A DNA stretch of 64,000 bases, taken from positions 186,001 through 250,000 of the forward strand of contig NZ_JACNMJ010000005.1 in NCBI RefSeq assembly GCF_014526325.1. Reading direction: 5' to 3'. Position numbers and translations under genes: made by a program. The notes under the pieces are model-generated. The model was not told the origin of the DNA and searched no databases. It saw only the letters and a list, made by a program, of their open reading frames with translations. This document shows positions 43,002 to 53,197 of the stretch, one piece after another. The stretch is from Psychroserpens algicola. GTDB taxonomy: Bacteria > Bacteroidota > Bacteroidia > Flavobacteriales > Flavobacteriaceae. Every line of letters starts with the position of its first letter. The stretch's first letter is position 1.

Positions 43002-44411
43002 ATGAAAATTATTTCAAAAACTTTAAGATTATTACCTTTATTTTTTATGGCCCTGGCTTTACAGGGCTGTAGTGACGACGACGACAGTGGAACAATCATA
43101 CAAAACCCTTTGAATATTGTCGAGATTGCCAGTGCAAATCCTAATTTAAGTAGTTTAGTTGCTGCGCTTCAAGCGGCAGATGGCGACTTAGTAACTGTAT
43201 TAAGTGGCAATGGTCCATTTACAGTACTTGCTCCAACAAATGATGCTTTCGATGCATTTTTGGGAGATAATGAGCTTGCAGACATTTCGACAGACGTACT
43301 ACAACAAGTGTTATTGAACCATGTGATATCAGCAGACTTAACTTCTACAGATTTAGTAGCTTTAGGTTCTGGATACAGATCAACAAATGCCGATGGTGCA
43401 GGTGGCGAAAATTTAAGCATCTATTTTAATACAGCAAATGGTGTCACTTTTAATGGTGTTTCATCTGTTGTATCTGGTGGAGCAGACATTGATGCGACTA
43501 ATGGTACAATTCATATTGTTGACGCTGTGATTGGCTTACCAAATATCGTAGATCACGCAGTTGCTAATTCAGATTTATCTGACTTAGTAGGTGCATTAAC
43601 CGCTGGCGGAAATACAACTTTTACAGATTTGCTATCTACTCCAGGTGATTTTACAGTGTTTGCACCTGATAACAATGCTTTCAGTAATTTCACCAATCCA
43701 AATGGTAACGATATTCCGAATATATTATCAAACCATGTTATTGCTGGAACTACAGCAATTTCATCAAGTTTAATGTCTGGTTACGTCAGTACTGCAGCTG
43801 TGAATTCAGACGGCGACAATTTAAGCATGTACATCAGTATAGATGGTGGCGTTATGTTAAACGGATCTTCATTAGTATTACAATCTGATATTGTTGCGAC
43901 TAACGGCGTTATCCATGTTGTTAGTGAAGTTATAGACTTACCGACTATTGTTACACATGCCATTGCTAACACAAACTTATCAAGTTTAGTGGTATCCTTA
44001 CAAGAGGCCGATGGTTCAGCAGCTAATCCAATGTTAATTTCTACCTTATCTGGAGATGGTCCTTTCACAGTATTTGCACCATTAGATAGTGCCTTTACTG
44101 CTTTATTAGACAGTAATCCTGCTTGGAATTCTCCAGCCGACATTGATGATGATTTACTCAATAGTGTACTTACTCACCACGTTATTGCTGGTGCTAATGT
44201 AAGAGCTGAGGATTTAACAGATGGTATTATGCCAACAACATTTGAAGGCGATATGATTACCATTAATCTACCTGGAAATGATGGTAATGCAGCAAAAATT
44301 ACAGATGGAGCAGGGAATTCTGATATAGACATTGTACTTACAAATGTTCAAGCCATTAATGGTGTCGTTCATGCTATTGAGTCTGTATTAATTCCAGATA
44401 CAATGAATTAA
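43002..44411 (+). CDS. Surface lipoprotein with three fasciclin (FAS1) domains
   Basis: A 469-residue lipoprotein with signal RLLPLFFMALALQGC (Cys23), followed at once by SDDDDSG. Acid residues just after the Cys are the export signal that places lipoproteins on the outer face of the outer membrane in flavobacteria. Three FAS1 domains follow (about 37-175, 180-310, 312-469). Each has an H1 box such as GPFTVLAPTNDAFDAFL or GPFTVFAPLDSAFTALL, and an H2 box such as GTIHIVDAVIGLP, GVIHVVSEVIDLP or GVVHAIESVLIP. FAS1 domains mediate adhesion to proteins or glycans. A strong terminator follows. Confidence 0.94.
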   Translation: MKIISKTLRLLPLFFMALALQGCSDDDDSGTIIQNPLNIVEIASANPNLSSLVAALQAADGDLVTVLSGNGPFTVLAPTNDAFDAFLGDNELADISTDVLQQVLLNHVISADLTSTDLVALGSGYRSTNADGAGGENLSIYFNTANGVTFNGVSSVVSGGADIDATNGTIHIVDAVIGLPNIVDHAVANSDLSDLVGALTAGGNTTFTDLLSTPGDFTVFAPDNNAFSNFTNPNGNDIPNILSNHVIAGTTAISSSLMSGYVSTAAVNSDGDNLSMYISIDGGVMLNGSSLVLQSDIVATNGVIHVVSEVIDLPTIVTHAIANTNLSSLVVSLQEADGSAANPMLISTLSGDGPFTVFAPLDSAFTALLDSNPAWNSPADIDDDLLNSVLTHHVIAGANVRAEDLTDGIMPTTFEGDMITINLPGNDGNAAKITDGAGNSDIDIVLTNVQAINGVVHAIESVLIPDTMN

Positions 44412-44440
44412 TATAGAATTAAATTCATTATTCAATATAA

Positions 44441-44473
44441 AAAGCGCCTTTAGTTATCATCTAAAGGCGCTTT
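44441..44473. terminator. Bidirectional intrinsic terminator between the fasciclin gene and yidC
   Basis: AAAGCGCCTTTAG and CTAAAGGCGCTTT are perfect 13-bp arms around a 7-nt loop. It lies between convergent genes and can serve both. Confidence 0.92.
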
Positions 44474-44504
44474 CATTTTATAATATGCTAAAGAAAAAAC
44501 TAAA

Positions 44505-46424
44505 TTATTTCTTTCGTCGCTGTTGTGCTTGCTTTTGTTGTTCAGCCTGCTCCATCATATCTGCCATTTTCTTCTGAAACTTGTTTTGTTTCTTAGGCTT
44601 CTTTTTATTTTCCTGAATCTGAGCATGAATTTTATCTTCATCTAGAATGTAATTTTTAATTACCAACATAATTCCGATACTAATTAAGTTAGAAATAAAA
44701 TAGTACAAACTTAATCCGGACGCGTATTGATTAAAGAACACAAGCATCAATATTGGAGAGAAATAAATCATATATTTCATCATCTTTCCCATATCAGGCA
44801 TACCTTCTTGAGTAGGCTGAGATGCCATTTGCTGACCCGTTGTCATTTTCATATAGAAGAAAATTGCAATAGCCGCCAAAATAGGAAATAAACTCACATG
44901 ATCTCCATAGAGAGGAATACTTACACCTGGAGGAAAATCATAAATAGAATCAAAAGACGATAAATCATCGGCCCAAAGGAAACTCTTCTGACGTAAGGCA
45001 AAAGCCGTTGGAAAAAACATGAATAGAGCATAGAATACCGGCAATTGAATTAGACCAGGTAAACATCCAGCCAAAGGACTAGCTCCAGCTTTATTTTGAA
45101 GCGCCATTGTTTCTTGCTGCGCTTTCATTTTATTGTCTTTATACTTTTCTCTTATGGCATCTAACTCAGGTTTTAAAACTCTCATCTTAGCTTGTGACAG
45201 AAACTGCTTGTATTGTACGAATGACATTAATAATTTAATTAAAATTGTCATCACAATAATTGCAATACCATAAGGTAAAAAGCCACTTAAGAAGCTAAAT
45301 AACGGGATAAATAAGTGCTTGTTTATCCAGCCAAAAATTCCCCAGCCAAACGGGATACTTTCTTCAAGATCGTAATCATATTGTTTAAGAACTTTACTAT
45401 CGGTTGGACCAAAATAAAGTTGAAAATTATTATCTGCTTCACCATTAGAAAATGCCAATGGTAGTTTTGATGCAAATGATTTTGTAAAGATGGTATCAAC
45501 ATCTTCGTCTTCTACTAAATCCGTAGAGGTAATCGTCGCTTTTTTAAAGGGTGTTTCAGCAACTAAAATAGAGCTAAAAAAGTGTTGTCTATAGGATAAC
45601 CAACGTGCATCTTCAATAAGTTCTTCATCATCACTCATTTGAGCGAGTTTATCAATTTTTTCACCATCGTGCATGTACGTCAATCGCGTATAACGATTTT
45701 CGTAAGTAATACTTTGGTCATGGCGATAGGTTTTTAGCATCCAATCGAGGTTAATCTCTTGAGAGCTATTTACTATAGAGTTTAAGCCTTCAGAACGAAT
45801 TGAAAAATCAATCATATATTCATCAGGTTTAAGCTCATAACGATATTCTAAAAACTTAGATTCTGAAACTTTAAGTTTCATAGAAACCACAGTATTAGAC
45901 CCGTTTTTGGTAACCGATGGCTGAAAATATAAATCTTTAGTGTTTAGAATTCTATTATCAGACGTTGGAAAAGTAATGTTAAAGTATTCGTTTCCATCCT
46001 GAATTAAAGCAATAGGAACAGAATCGTAATCAACAAATTTTTTCAGTATCACTTCTGAAACGAAACCACCTTTATTACTGAATTTTAAGTCTAAAACATC
46101 CGTATTTACAGCTGTATATGAATCACTAGCTGAAGGTAATGTAGACGCATAAGCAAAAGCACCTAGTTTGCTTTTTAAAGCTTCTATTTTTAGTGAGTCA
46201 TTAGCATTTCCCAAAGCATAGTCTTCTGCTGTAGTTACTTTGGTATCGTTAGCTTTAGCTGTTTTATCTGCTTTCGCTTTTTTATCAGCCTCTATCTGAG
46301 CTTGCTTTTCTTGCTCTGCAATTTCTTCAGGTGACGGTTGATTTTGCCACATCATGAAGAGTAGTATTCCGAAGATAAGAACGAATCCTATAATCGAATT
46401 TAAATCGAATTTTTTTTCTTCCAT
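44505..46424 (-). CDS. yidC: Membrane protein insertase YidC
   Basis: A 639-residue Gram-negative type YidC. It has a first helix (IIGFVLIFGILLFMMW, about 13-30), a large periplasmic domain (about 80-350), and the conserved C-terminal core with five helices (about 360-610) holding QYKQFLSQAKMRVLKPELDAIREKYKDN and LAGCLPGLIQLPVFYALFMFF. The end is Lys/Gln-rich (KKPKKQNKFQKKMADM), which in this family binds ribosomes. It inserts and folds inner-membrane proteins, alone or with SecYEG. It follows pyrG after 67 bp and ends at the bidirectional terminator. Confidence 0.97.
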   Translation of the reverse strand: MEEKKFDLNSIIGFVLIFGILLFMMWQNQPSPEEIAEQEKQAQIEADKKAKADKTAKANDTKVTTAEDYALGNANDSLKIEALKSKLGAFAYASTLPSASDSYTAVNTDVLDLKFSNKGGFVSEVILKKFVDYDSVPIALIQDGNEYFNITFPTSDNRILNTKDLYFQPSVTKNGSNTVVSMKLKVSESKFLEYRYELKPDEYMIDFSIRSEGLNSIVNSSQEINLDWMLKTYRHDQSITYENRYTRLTYMHDGEKIDKLAQMSDDEELIEDARWLSYRQHFFSSILVAETPFKKATITSTDLVEDEDVDTIFTKSFASKLPLAFSNGEADNNFQLYFGPTDSKVLKQYDYDLEESIPFGWGIFGWINKHLFIPLFSFLSGFLPYGIAIIVMTILIKLLMSFVQYKQFLSQAKMRVLKPELDAIREKYKDNKMKAQQETMALQNKAGASPLAGCLPGLIQLPVFYALFMFFPTAFALRQKSFLWADDLSSFDSIYDFPPGVSIPLYGDHVSLFPILAAIAIFFYMKMTTGQQMASQPTQEGMPDMGKMMKYMIYFSPILMLVFFNQYASGLSLYYFISNLISIGIMLVIKNYILDEDKIHAQIQENKKKPKKQNKFQKKMADMMEQAEQQKQAQQRRKK

Positions 46425-46491
46425 CTGTATAATTTAGTTTCTCCGATTGGTTAGGAGAGGATAACTCACTTCATCAAAAAGCTATCCAATA

Positions 46492-48141
<1,650 letters not shown>

Positions 48142-48152
48142 TTAAACGCAGG

Positions 48153-48160
48153 CAAATTTA
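48153..48160 (-). promoter_or_regulatory. -7 promoter box of pyrG
   Basis: On the minus strand TAAATTTG fits TAnnTTTG, 20 bp before the ATG. No clear -33 TTTG is seen at 19-21 bp. The rest of the 179-bp gap to the DUF3820 gene shows no frame or strong hairpin. Confidence 0.45.
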
Positions 48161-48311
48161 CAAAATTTAAATAGTTATTGAGGCATTGTTTTTGGGTTTA
48201 TTATACAACTTAAGAAAACACCTACTTCTCATCAAATTTGCCGCATTAGGAGTAGCGTTTTAAGAGATAAATCTCTAAGACAAACCAATTCAAAATTTTA
48301 ATTGTAAAATT

Positions 48312-48542
48312 CTAACGCGGATAGCGCTCTTTGATATCACGAATCAAATACTCCAAACCATTCATTTTTAATTCATAAACCTGAGTTAGCATATCTCCTA
48401 ACTTACCTTTAGGAAAACCTTTGTTATGATACCAAACAATATAGTACTCTGGCAAATCGATAAGGTATCGACCTTCATATTTACCATAAGGCATCTTTGT
48501 ATGAGCAAGTTTGATGAGAAATGTACTGTCAGGTTGCAACAT
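48312..48542 (-). CDS. DUF3820 family protein
   Basis: A 76-residue protein. MPYGKYEGRYLIDLPEYYIVWYHNKGFPKGKLG is the DUF3820 core, with conserved Gly, Tyr and Trp residues. The family is related to domains of exonuclease-associated proteins, but a free protein of this size has no proven role. It follows the DUF922 gene with no gap (48542/48543), so the two are translated together. Confidence 0.85.
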   Translation of the reverse strand: MLQPDSTFLIKLAHTKMPYGKYEGRYLIDLPEYYIVWYHNKGFPKGKLGDMLTQVYELKMNGLEYLIRDIKERYPR

Positions 48543-49085
48543 CTATTGAGAACGGTATGCTTTATACTTTAGAAGCTCTGCTTTTACAAATGCAGACCAT
48601 ATAGCTTGTTGCTCTTTATTCATTGAGTTTTCACTTTGAGTGTCGTAAGCATTTTGCATTTTAGCAAGCTGTATATTTGCTTGTTCATGTGCATGTCGCA
48701 ATTCAGTTTTGATATTTTGAGAAATCCTAAGCTTTGAGATTTCGTACCGCAATTTGCGCACATGCAATTCGGTAATATCAAAATGTAATTGTTCATGAGC
48801 TAAAATATGATCATCGCCTTTATCTTTAAGATACCATGATTTTTCAGGATAAAAATGAGCATCAGCATGAGCTTCAAAACTCACAAATGTATCGTTGGAT
48901 TGTTGTACAGAAAATGAAAATGTAATTCCTGAAGCAGTAACGGCAACAGCATCTGAGCCTCTCTCAACAGGGCCTTTAAAGTCAGACCAAGTGAGTTTTT
49001 TACTTTCATTCCATTGAATAGTCACCTCATTACTGGGAGTGGTATTTATGGCTATTAAAAAAACAATTAAAAAGCGAGTTAACAT
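48543..49085 (-). CDS. DUF922 putative secreted zinc protease
   Basis: A 180-residue protein with a short signal peptide (TRFLIVFLIAINTTPS). WNESKKLTWSDFKGPVERG opens the domain, and ILAHEQLHFDITELHVRKL holds an HExxH motif, here HEQLH, as in zinc metalloproteases. The DUF922 family is described as predicted secreted zinc-dependent proteases. Cleavage activity has to my knowledge not been shown. It lies 7 bp after the OsmC gene. Confidence 0.8.
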   Translation of the reverse strand: MLTRFLIVFLIAINTTPSNEVTIQWNESKKLTWSDFKGPVERGSDAVAVTASGITFSFSVQQSNDTFVSFEAHADAHFYPEKSWYLKDKGDDHILAHEQLHFDITELHVRKLRYEISKLRISQNIKTELRHAHEQANIQLAKMQNAYDTQSENSMNKEQQAIWSAFVKAELLKYKAYRSQ

Positions 49086-49092
49086 TTAAGTA

Positions 49093-49497
49093 TTATTTCC
49101 AGTTAAACGTAATATCTTTTTCAATATCTGGATGTAAACTATAATGTACAGGACAGGTATTAGCTATACGCTCTAAAATGGTTTTCGTTTTCTGACTTGC
49201 TTCAAACGGAAAATCTAAAACCACTTCAATTTTTGAAATTCGTCTTGGGTTACTCGCCATAGTTTTAGTGACATGCGCTGTAGTTCCAGTCATATCCACA
49301 TCCAGATCTCTGGCTTTAATTCCCATTACGGTTATCATACAACTTGCTAATCCTGTAGCAATAGTATCTGTAGGTGAAAACGCTTCTCCTTTACCATTAT
49401 TGTCTAATGGTGCATCGGTTAAGAAGGAATTATTAGATTTTACATGAACACTTTCGGTTCTTAAATCACCCAAATAGGTCACTTTTGAAGTTATCAT
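49093..49497 (-). CDS. OsmC family peroxiredoxin-like protein
   Basis: A 134-residue OsmC/Ohr superfamily protein. SPTDTIATGLASCMITVMGIKARDL has the first redox Cys, and IANTCPVHYSLHPDIEKD the second. The pair can reduce organic hydroperoxides. The low-molecular-weight thiol in such organisms is probably bacillithiol (bshC is in this window). The ATG overlaps the stop of the LysM gene by 4 bp, so their translation is coupled. Confidence 0.92.
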   Translation of the reverse strand: MITSKVTYLGDLRTESVHVKSNNSFLTDAPLDNNGKGEAFSPTDTIATGLASCMITVMGIKARDLDVDMTGTTAHVTKTMASNPRRISKIEVVLDFPFEASQKTKTILERIANTCPVHYSLHPDIEKDITFNWK

Positions 49498-51401
49498 TTT
49501 GCTTCTACTATCGTTAAGTTATCATATTTAACCACATAAACGGCTTCGTTGTAATAGCCTCCAAACAACTTTTTAGAATAGCGAAACTTATTTTCTACAT
49601 ACTCTGTTTCTATGTCACTAGATGACACTTCATATAAATCGTCACCACCAGCCAATCGTAATAACAAATCGAGAGTTACATCAAATCCGCGAACTGCATA
49701 TTTGTTTGGACTCACGTTATAAGTTCTACGATATGCTCTAACGAACGGGTTATTAGCTGTAGAAATATCTGTCGTTTTATTAGGTGACGGATAGTGAAAT
49801 TTTAAATTTGACAGGTGATAATTAGAGATTTCCCGACCTTCAAAGGCTTTATTTTTATTAGTGGTCATTAAAATAATTTCAACATCTTTGATAGCCATTC
49901 CGTTGATTACACTAATGACATTAGAAGCAAAGCCTTCATTATCGGTTTCTAGAAATACGATATTCTTACCAGGCTTAAATACATTTTCTAAATCGGTTTG
50001 ATAAATAAAATAAGCCTCCTCACCTTTTTTGTTTTTTCTTGAAAACAGTTGTTTAGCTGAAGGAAATTCGGTCATCAGTCGATTACTAACAGCTTTATGT
50101 TTAGAATCTGCAATAATCACCATATGTTTTGGCAATGAGTCTGACTTTACAAAACTGACAATAGTTTTTTCTAATAGCTCGTCAGAAGGTATCGTTTGAA
50201 ATACATTACTATATAAGTTTGTAGGCATTGTTAAAGGTGATATCACCGGAATATTATCTTTTTTCAATTCTGAAGCGACACGATCTAAATTATTTGGCAA
50301 TAAAGGCCCAATAACTGCATCATATTCTGAAAAATCATTATCGTTTAAAATTTTAGAAATTTCAGAAGGCTGGTTCCTTGTATCAAATACTTTTAAATAC
50401 GTTGAAATTCCCAAACGCTTTGCAGAATCTATCGCTATTAAAGCTCCAGCATGAAAGTCTAATGATACCGACAACAACCCGTCTTTTTTAATAGCCTTTT
50501 TTGCTTCACCAACAGAATCTACATCAATTCGATGTGTTCGGTAAGGTAACATTAAAGCTATTTTCTTTTGACTTAGGTTAATGATTTTATTAGATAAATT
50601 AGTGTTCTCAAGATCTTCAATAGTAGTAATTGTTTTAACATCTGAAGGCACTTTTAGTACCATACCCAATTTGAGCCCACCTTCTTTTAATTCAGGATTT
50701 AAAGCCTCTAATTGCTCTTGAGTAACTCCTAATTTTCGGTTAAGTGCCATATAACCTTCACTTTTGAGAACGGTATAATAGTTAAATTCTTCTTCAACTG
50801 TTTTTTCCTCATTATTGCTAATGTTAGGCACATTTACTTCTTGACCTGGTTGTAAAACCTCACTTAAATTGGGATTTAAAGCTTCTAGTTCAGGAACAGT
50901 AATTCCAAATTTATAAGCGACTCGCCATTTGCCTTCTTTAGGTAATACTTTATACTTTTTAACCGTATTATTTAAAGACACCTTACTCACTATGGTTTTA
51001 AACTTTGGGATTTGGATACGATCGCCTTTCCGAAGGTTTTCAGCATATAAGGACGTATTATGCTTTTTGATATCTTCTATCTCTACATTATATTTTTTAG
51101 AAATACTATAGAGAGTTTCCTTGCGCTTAACTTTATGTTTTCTGTATCCAATAAGCTCTTTCGTTGTTTCAGGAATGGGTTCATTTTTGACCTTAGAATT
51201 AGGAATAATCAAAACCGTATTAGAATCGATAGACTTCTTAGCATCAGGATTTAATGCATAAATATCAAAAGGAGTTACCAAATATTGCTTAGCAATACTT
51301 TCAATAGTTTCACCTTCTTTAACCTTATGAGTTTTATACTCTTGTGCAAATACAGACCAGCTGCACAGCACTACAACTAGTATTAAGATGTAGTTTTTCA
51401 T
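49494..51401 (-). CDS. LysM-repeat protein with periplasmic-binding-protein-like domain
   Basis: A 635-residue protein with a signal peptide (KNYILILVVVLCSWSVFAQ). Four LysM domains follow (about 22-67, 87-133, 148-194, 207-254), each with a pattern like HKVKEGETIESIAKQY and LNP..., that bind peptidoglycan. The rest (about 275-630) resembles a type 1 periplasmic binding protein as in LpoA or branched-chain amino-acid receptors: KIALMLPYRTHR, YDAVIGPLLPNNLDRVASEL, NIPVISPLTMP. An LpoA-like activator of peptidoglycan synthesis is a fair guess, since LpoA has this fold. It follows guaA after 77 bp. Confidence 0.85.
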   Translation of the reverse strand: MKNYILILVVVLCSWSVFAQEYKTHKVKEGETIESIAKQYLVTPFDIYALNPDAKKSIDSNTVLIIPNSKVKNEPIPETTKELIGYRKHKVKRKETLYSISKKYNVEIEDIKKHNTSLYAENLRKGDRIQIPKFKTIVSKVSLNNTVKKYKVLPKEGKWRVAYKFGITVPELEALNPNLSEVLQPGQEVNVPNISNNEEKTVEEEFNYYTVLKSEGYMALNRKLGVTQEQLEALNPELKEGGLKLGMVLKVPSDVKTITTIEDLENTNLSNKIINLSQKKIALMLPYRTHRIDVDSVGEAKKAIKKDGLLSVSLDFHAGALIAIDSAKRLGISTYLKVFDTRNQPSEISKILNDNDFSEYDAVIGPLLPNNLDRVASELKKDNIPVISPLTMPTNLYSNVFQTIPSDELLEKTIVSFVKSDSLPKHMVIIADSKHKAVSNRLMTEFPSAKQLFSRKNKKGEEAYFIYQTDLENVFKPGKNIVFLETDNEGFASNVISVINGMAIKDVEIILMTTNKNKAFEGREISNYHLSNLKFHYPSPNKTTDISTANNPFVRAYRRTYNVSPNKYAVRGFDVTLDLLLRLAGGDDLYEVSSSDIETEYVENKFRYSKKLFGGYYNEAVYVVKYDNLTIVEAK

Positions 51402-51478
51402 TTAAACCATTTTATATTCTAAATTTCCTTGACTTTGGAAATTTTATGTTTATTATCAATTCATTGAAGGCGATAAAC

Positions 51479-53014
51479 TTACTCCCACTCAATTGTTGCT
51501 GGCGGCTTAGAGCTAATGTCATATACAACTCTATTCACACCTTTCACCTTGTTGATGATCTCGTTGGAGGTCTTCTGCAAAAATTCATACGGAAGATTCA
51601 CCCAATCGGCAGTCATTCCATCGGTACTTTCAACAGCTCTTAACGCCACACATTTTTCATAAGTACGCTCATCACCCATAACACCAACGCTATTAACTGG
51701 CAATAAAATTGCTCCAGCCTGCCACACGCTATCGTACAAATTCCAAGATTTCAGGTTATCGATAAAAACCGCATCTACCTCTTGTAATATACGTACTTTT
51801 TCCCGAGTTAGATCACCTAAAATTCTAATGGCTAATCCTGGTCCCGGAAAAGGGTGTCGTCCTAAAATTGATGCGTCCATTCCCATTGAAGCGCCTACAC
51901 GACGAACCTCATCTTTAAATAAAGCTTTTAATGGCTCTACGATTTTCAATTTCATAAAATCAGGCAAACCTCCAACATTATGATGGCTTTTAATCGTTGC
52001 ACTCGGACCACCTGTCGCCGAAACACTTTCGATGACATCAGGATAAATAGTCCCTTGAGCCAACCATTTCACATCTTCAATGAGATGAGCTTCATCATCA
52101 AAAACTTCAATAAACACGCGACCTATAGCTTTTCGTTTCTTTTCAGGATCGCTAACACCTTCTAAGGCATCCAAAAAGCGTGCCGAAGCATCTACACCTT
52201 TTACATTAAGTCCCATGCCCTCATATTGCTTGAGAACACTTTCGTATTCGTTTTTCCGAAGCAAACCATTATTAACAAAAATACAATACAAGTTTTTACC
52301 AATCGCTTTGTGTAATAATATGGCTGCAACAGAAGAATCAACACCTCCCGACAAACCTAAAACGACTTTATCGTTTCCTAATTGTGCTTTAAGATCTGAA
52401 ACGGTTTCTTCAACAAATGAATCTGGTGTCCAATCTTGCTCAACCTGAGCAATATGGATTAAGAAATTCTCCAGTAGTTGTTTCCCATCGGTCGAATGAT
52501 AGACTTCTGGATGAAATTGAATAGCGTAGGTTGTTTCGCCTTCAATTCTAAAAGCGGCATGTTCAACATCATGAGTGCTTGCCAATAAAACACCATTGGT
52601 TGGCAATTGTTTGATGGTATCACTGTGGCTCATCCAAACCTGGCTTCCTTTAGAGATTCCTGTGAAAAAGTCTTCGTCTTGCTTGACAAAACTTAAATTG
52701 GCTCTTCCGTATTCTCGTGTATTGGATTCGGCAACTTCTCCTCCAGAAAAATGCGCCAAATATTGAGCGCCATAACAGACGGCCAACATTGGTTTTTTTC
52801 CTCGGATTTGTGATAAATCTGGATGCAGTACATCTTCACCTCTCACCGAGTTTGGACTACCAGATAAGATAACCGCTTTGAAGCTTTCAGAATCAACAGG
52901 AATTTTATTAAAAGGATGAATTTCGCAGTAGATATTTAACTCTCTAACGCGACGCGCAATAAGCTGTGTGTATTGCGAACCGAAATCTAAAATTAGGACT
53001 TTGTTGTGTTGCAT
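51479..53014 (-). CDS. guaA: GMP synthase (glutamine-hydrolysing) GuaA
   Basis: From the ATG at 53014 it has 511 residues; a TTG two codons earlier (53020) is possible but not needed. The glutaminase half has [15 protein letters not shown] with the nucleophile Cys and QFHPEVYHS with the His-Glu pair. The synthetase half has [17 protein letters not shown] (PP-loop) and [19 protein letters not shown]. The end KPPATIEWE is fully typical. It converts XMP to GMP. A TACTTTTG -7 box ends only 3 bp before the ATG, which suggests a nearly leaderless message. Confidence 0.97.
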   Translation of the reverse strand: MQHNKVLILDFGSQYTQLIARRVRELNIYCEIHPFNKIPVDSESFKAVILSGSPNSVRGEDVLHPDLSQIRGKKPMLAVCYGAQYLAHFSGGEVAESNTREYGRANLSFVKQDEDFFTGISKGSQVWMSHSDTIKQLPTNGVLLASTHDVEHAAFRIEGETTYAIQFHPEVYHSTDGKQLLENFLIHIAQVEQDWTPDSFVEETVSDLKAQLGNDKVVLGLSGGVDSSVAAILLHKAIGKNLYCIFVNNGLLRKNEYESVLKQYEGMGLNVKGVDASARFLDALEGVSDPEKKRKAIGRVFIEVFDDEAHLIEDVKWLAQGTIYPDVIESVSATGGPSATIKSHHNVGGLPDFMKLKIVEPLKALFKDEVRRVGASMGMDASILGRHPFPGPGLAIRILGDLTREKVRILQEVDAVFIDNLKSWNLYDSVWQAGAILLPVNSVGVMGDERTYEKCVALRAVESTDGMTADWVNLPYEFLQKTSNEIINKVKGVNRVVYDISSKPPATIEWE

Positions 53015-53017
53015 GTG

Positions 53018-53025
53018 CAAAAGTA
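53018..53025 (-). promoter_or_regulatory. -7 promoter box just before guaA
   Basis: On the minus strand TACTTTTG is a full match to TAnnTTTG and lies 3 bp from the guaA ATG. A -33 TTTG is not found at the expected distance, so chance occurrence is not excluded. Confidence 0.3.
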
Positions 53026-53119
53026 ATAATTGATTTTAGATTGGCGATTTTCAGTTTGTGATTTTTTTGGCTTTTTTTTTAACAATTGAAAACATCAATT
53101 AAAATAAGCACTCTGGAAG

Positions 53120-53134
53120 ATGTACCCCTTTTGT
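53120..53134 (+). promoter_or_regulatory. 15-bp direct repeat, copy 1, upstream of the TPR-LuxR regulator gene
   Basis: ATGTACCCCTTTTGT occurs here and again at 55119-55133, identical over 15 bases. The copy lies 35 bp before a -7-like box TATATTTA (53170-53177) that has no good -33 box. This is an activator-type position. It is a candidate binding site of the regulator encoded directly downstream. Confidence 0.65.
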
Positions 53135-53169
53135 CTTACTCTAAAAATACAACTGACATATAATAATAT

Positions 53170-53177
53170 TATATTTA
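53170..53177 (+). promoter_or_regulatory. -7-like box of the TPR-LuxR regulator gene
   Basis: TATATTTA differs from TAnnTTTG in the last base and lies 20 bp ahead of the ATG at 53198. The -33 position carries ATAC and not TTTG, so the promoter should be weak without an activator. Confidence 0.45.
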
Positions 53178-53197
53178 GGTGATTAGAATTCAATCCT

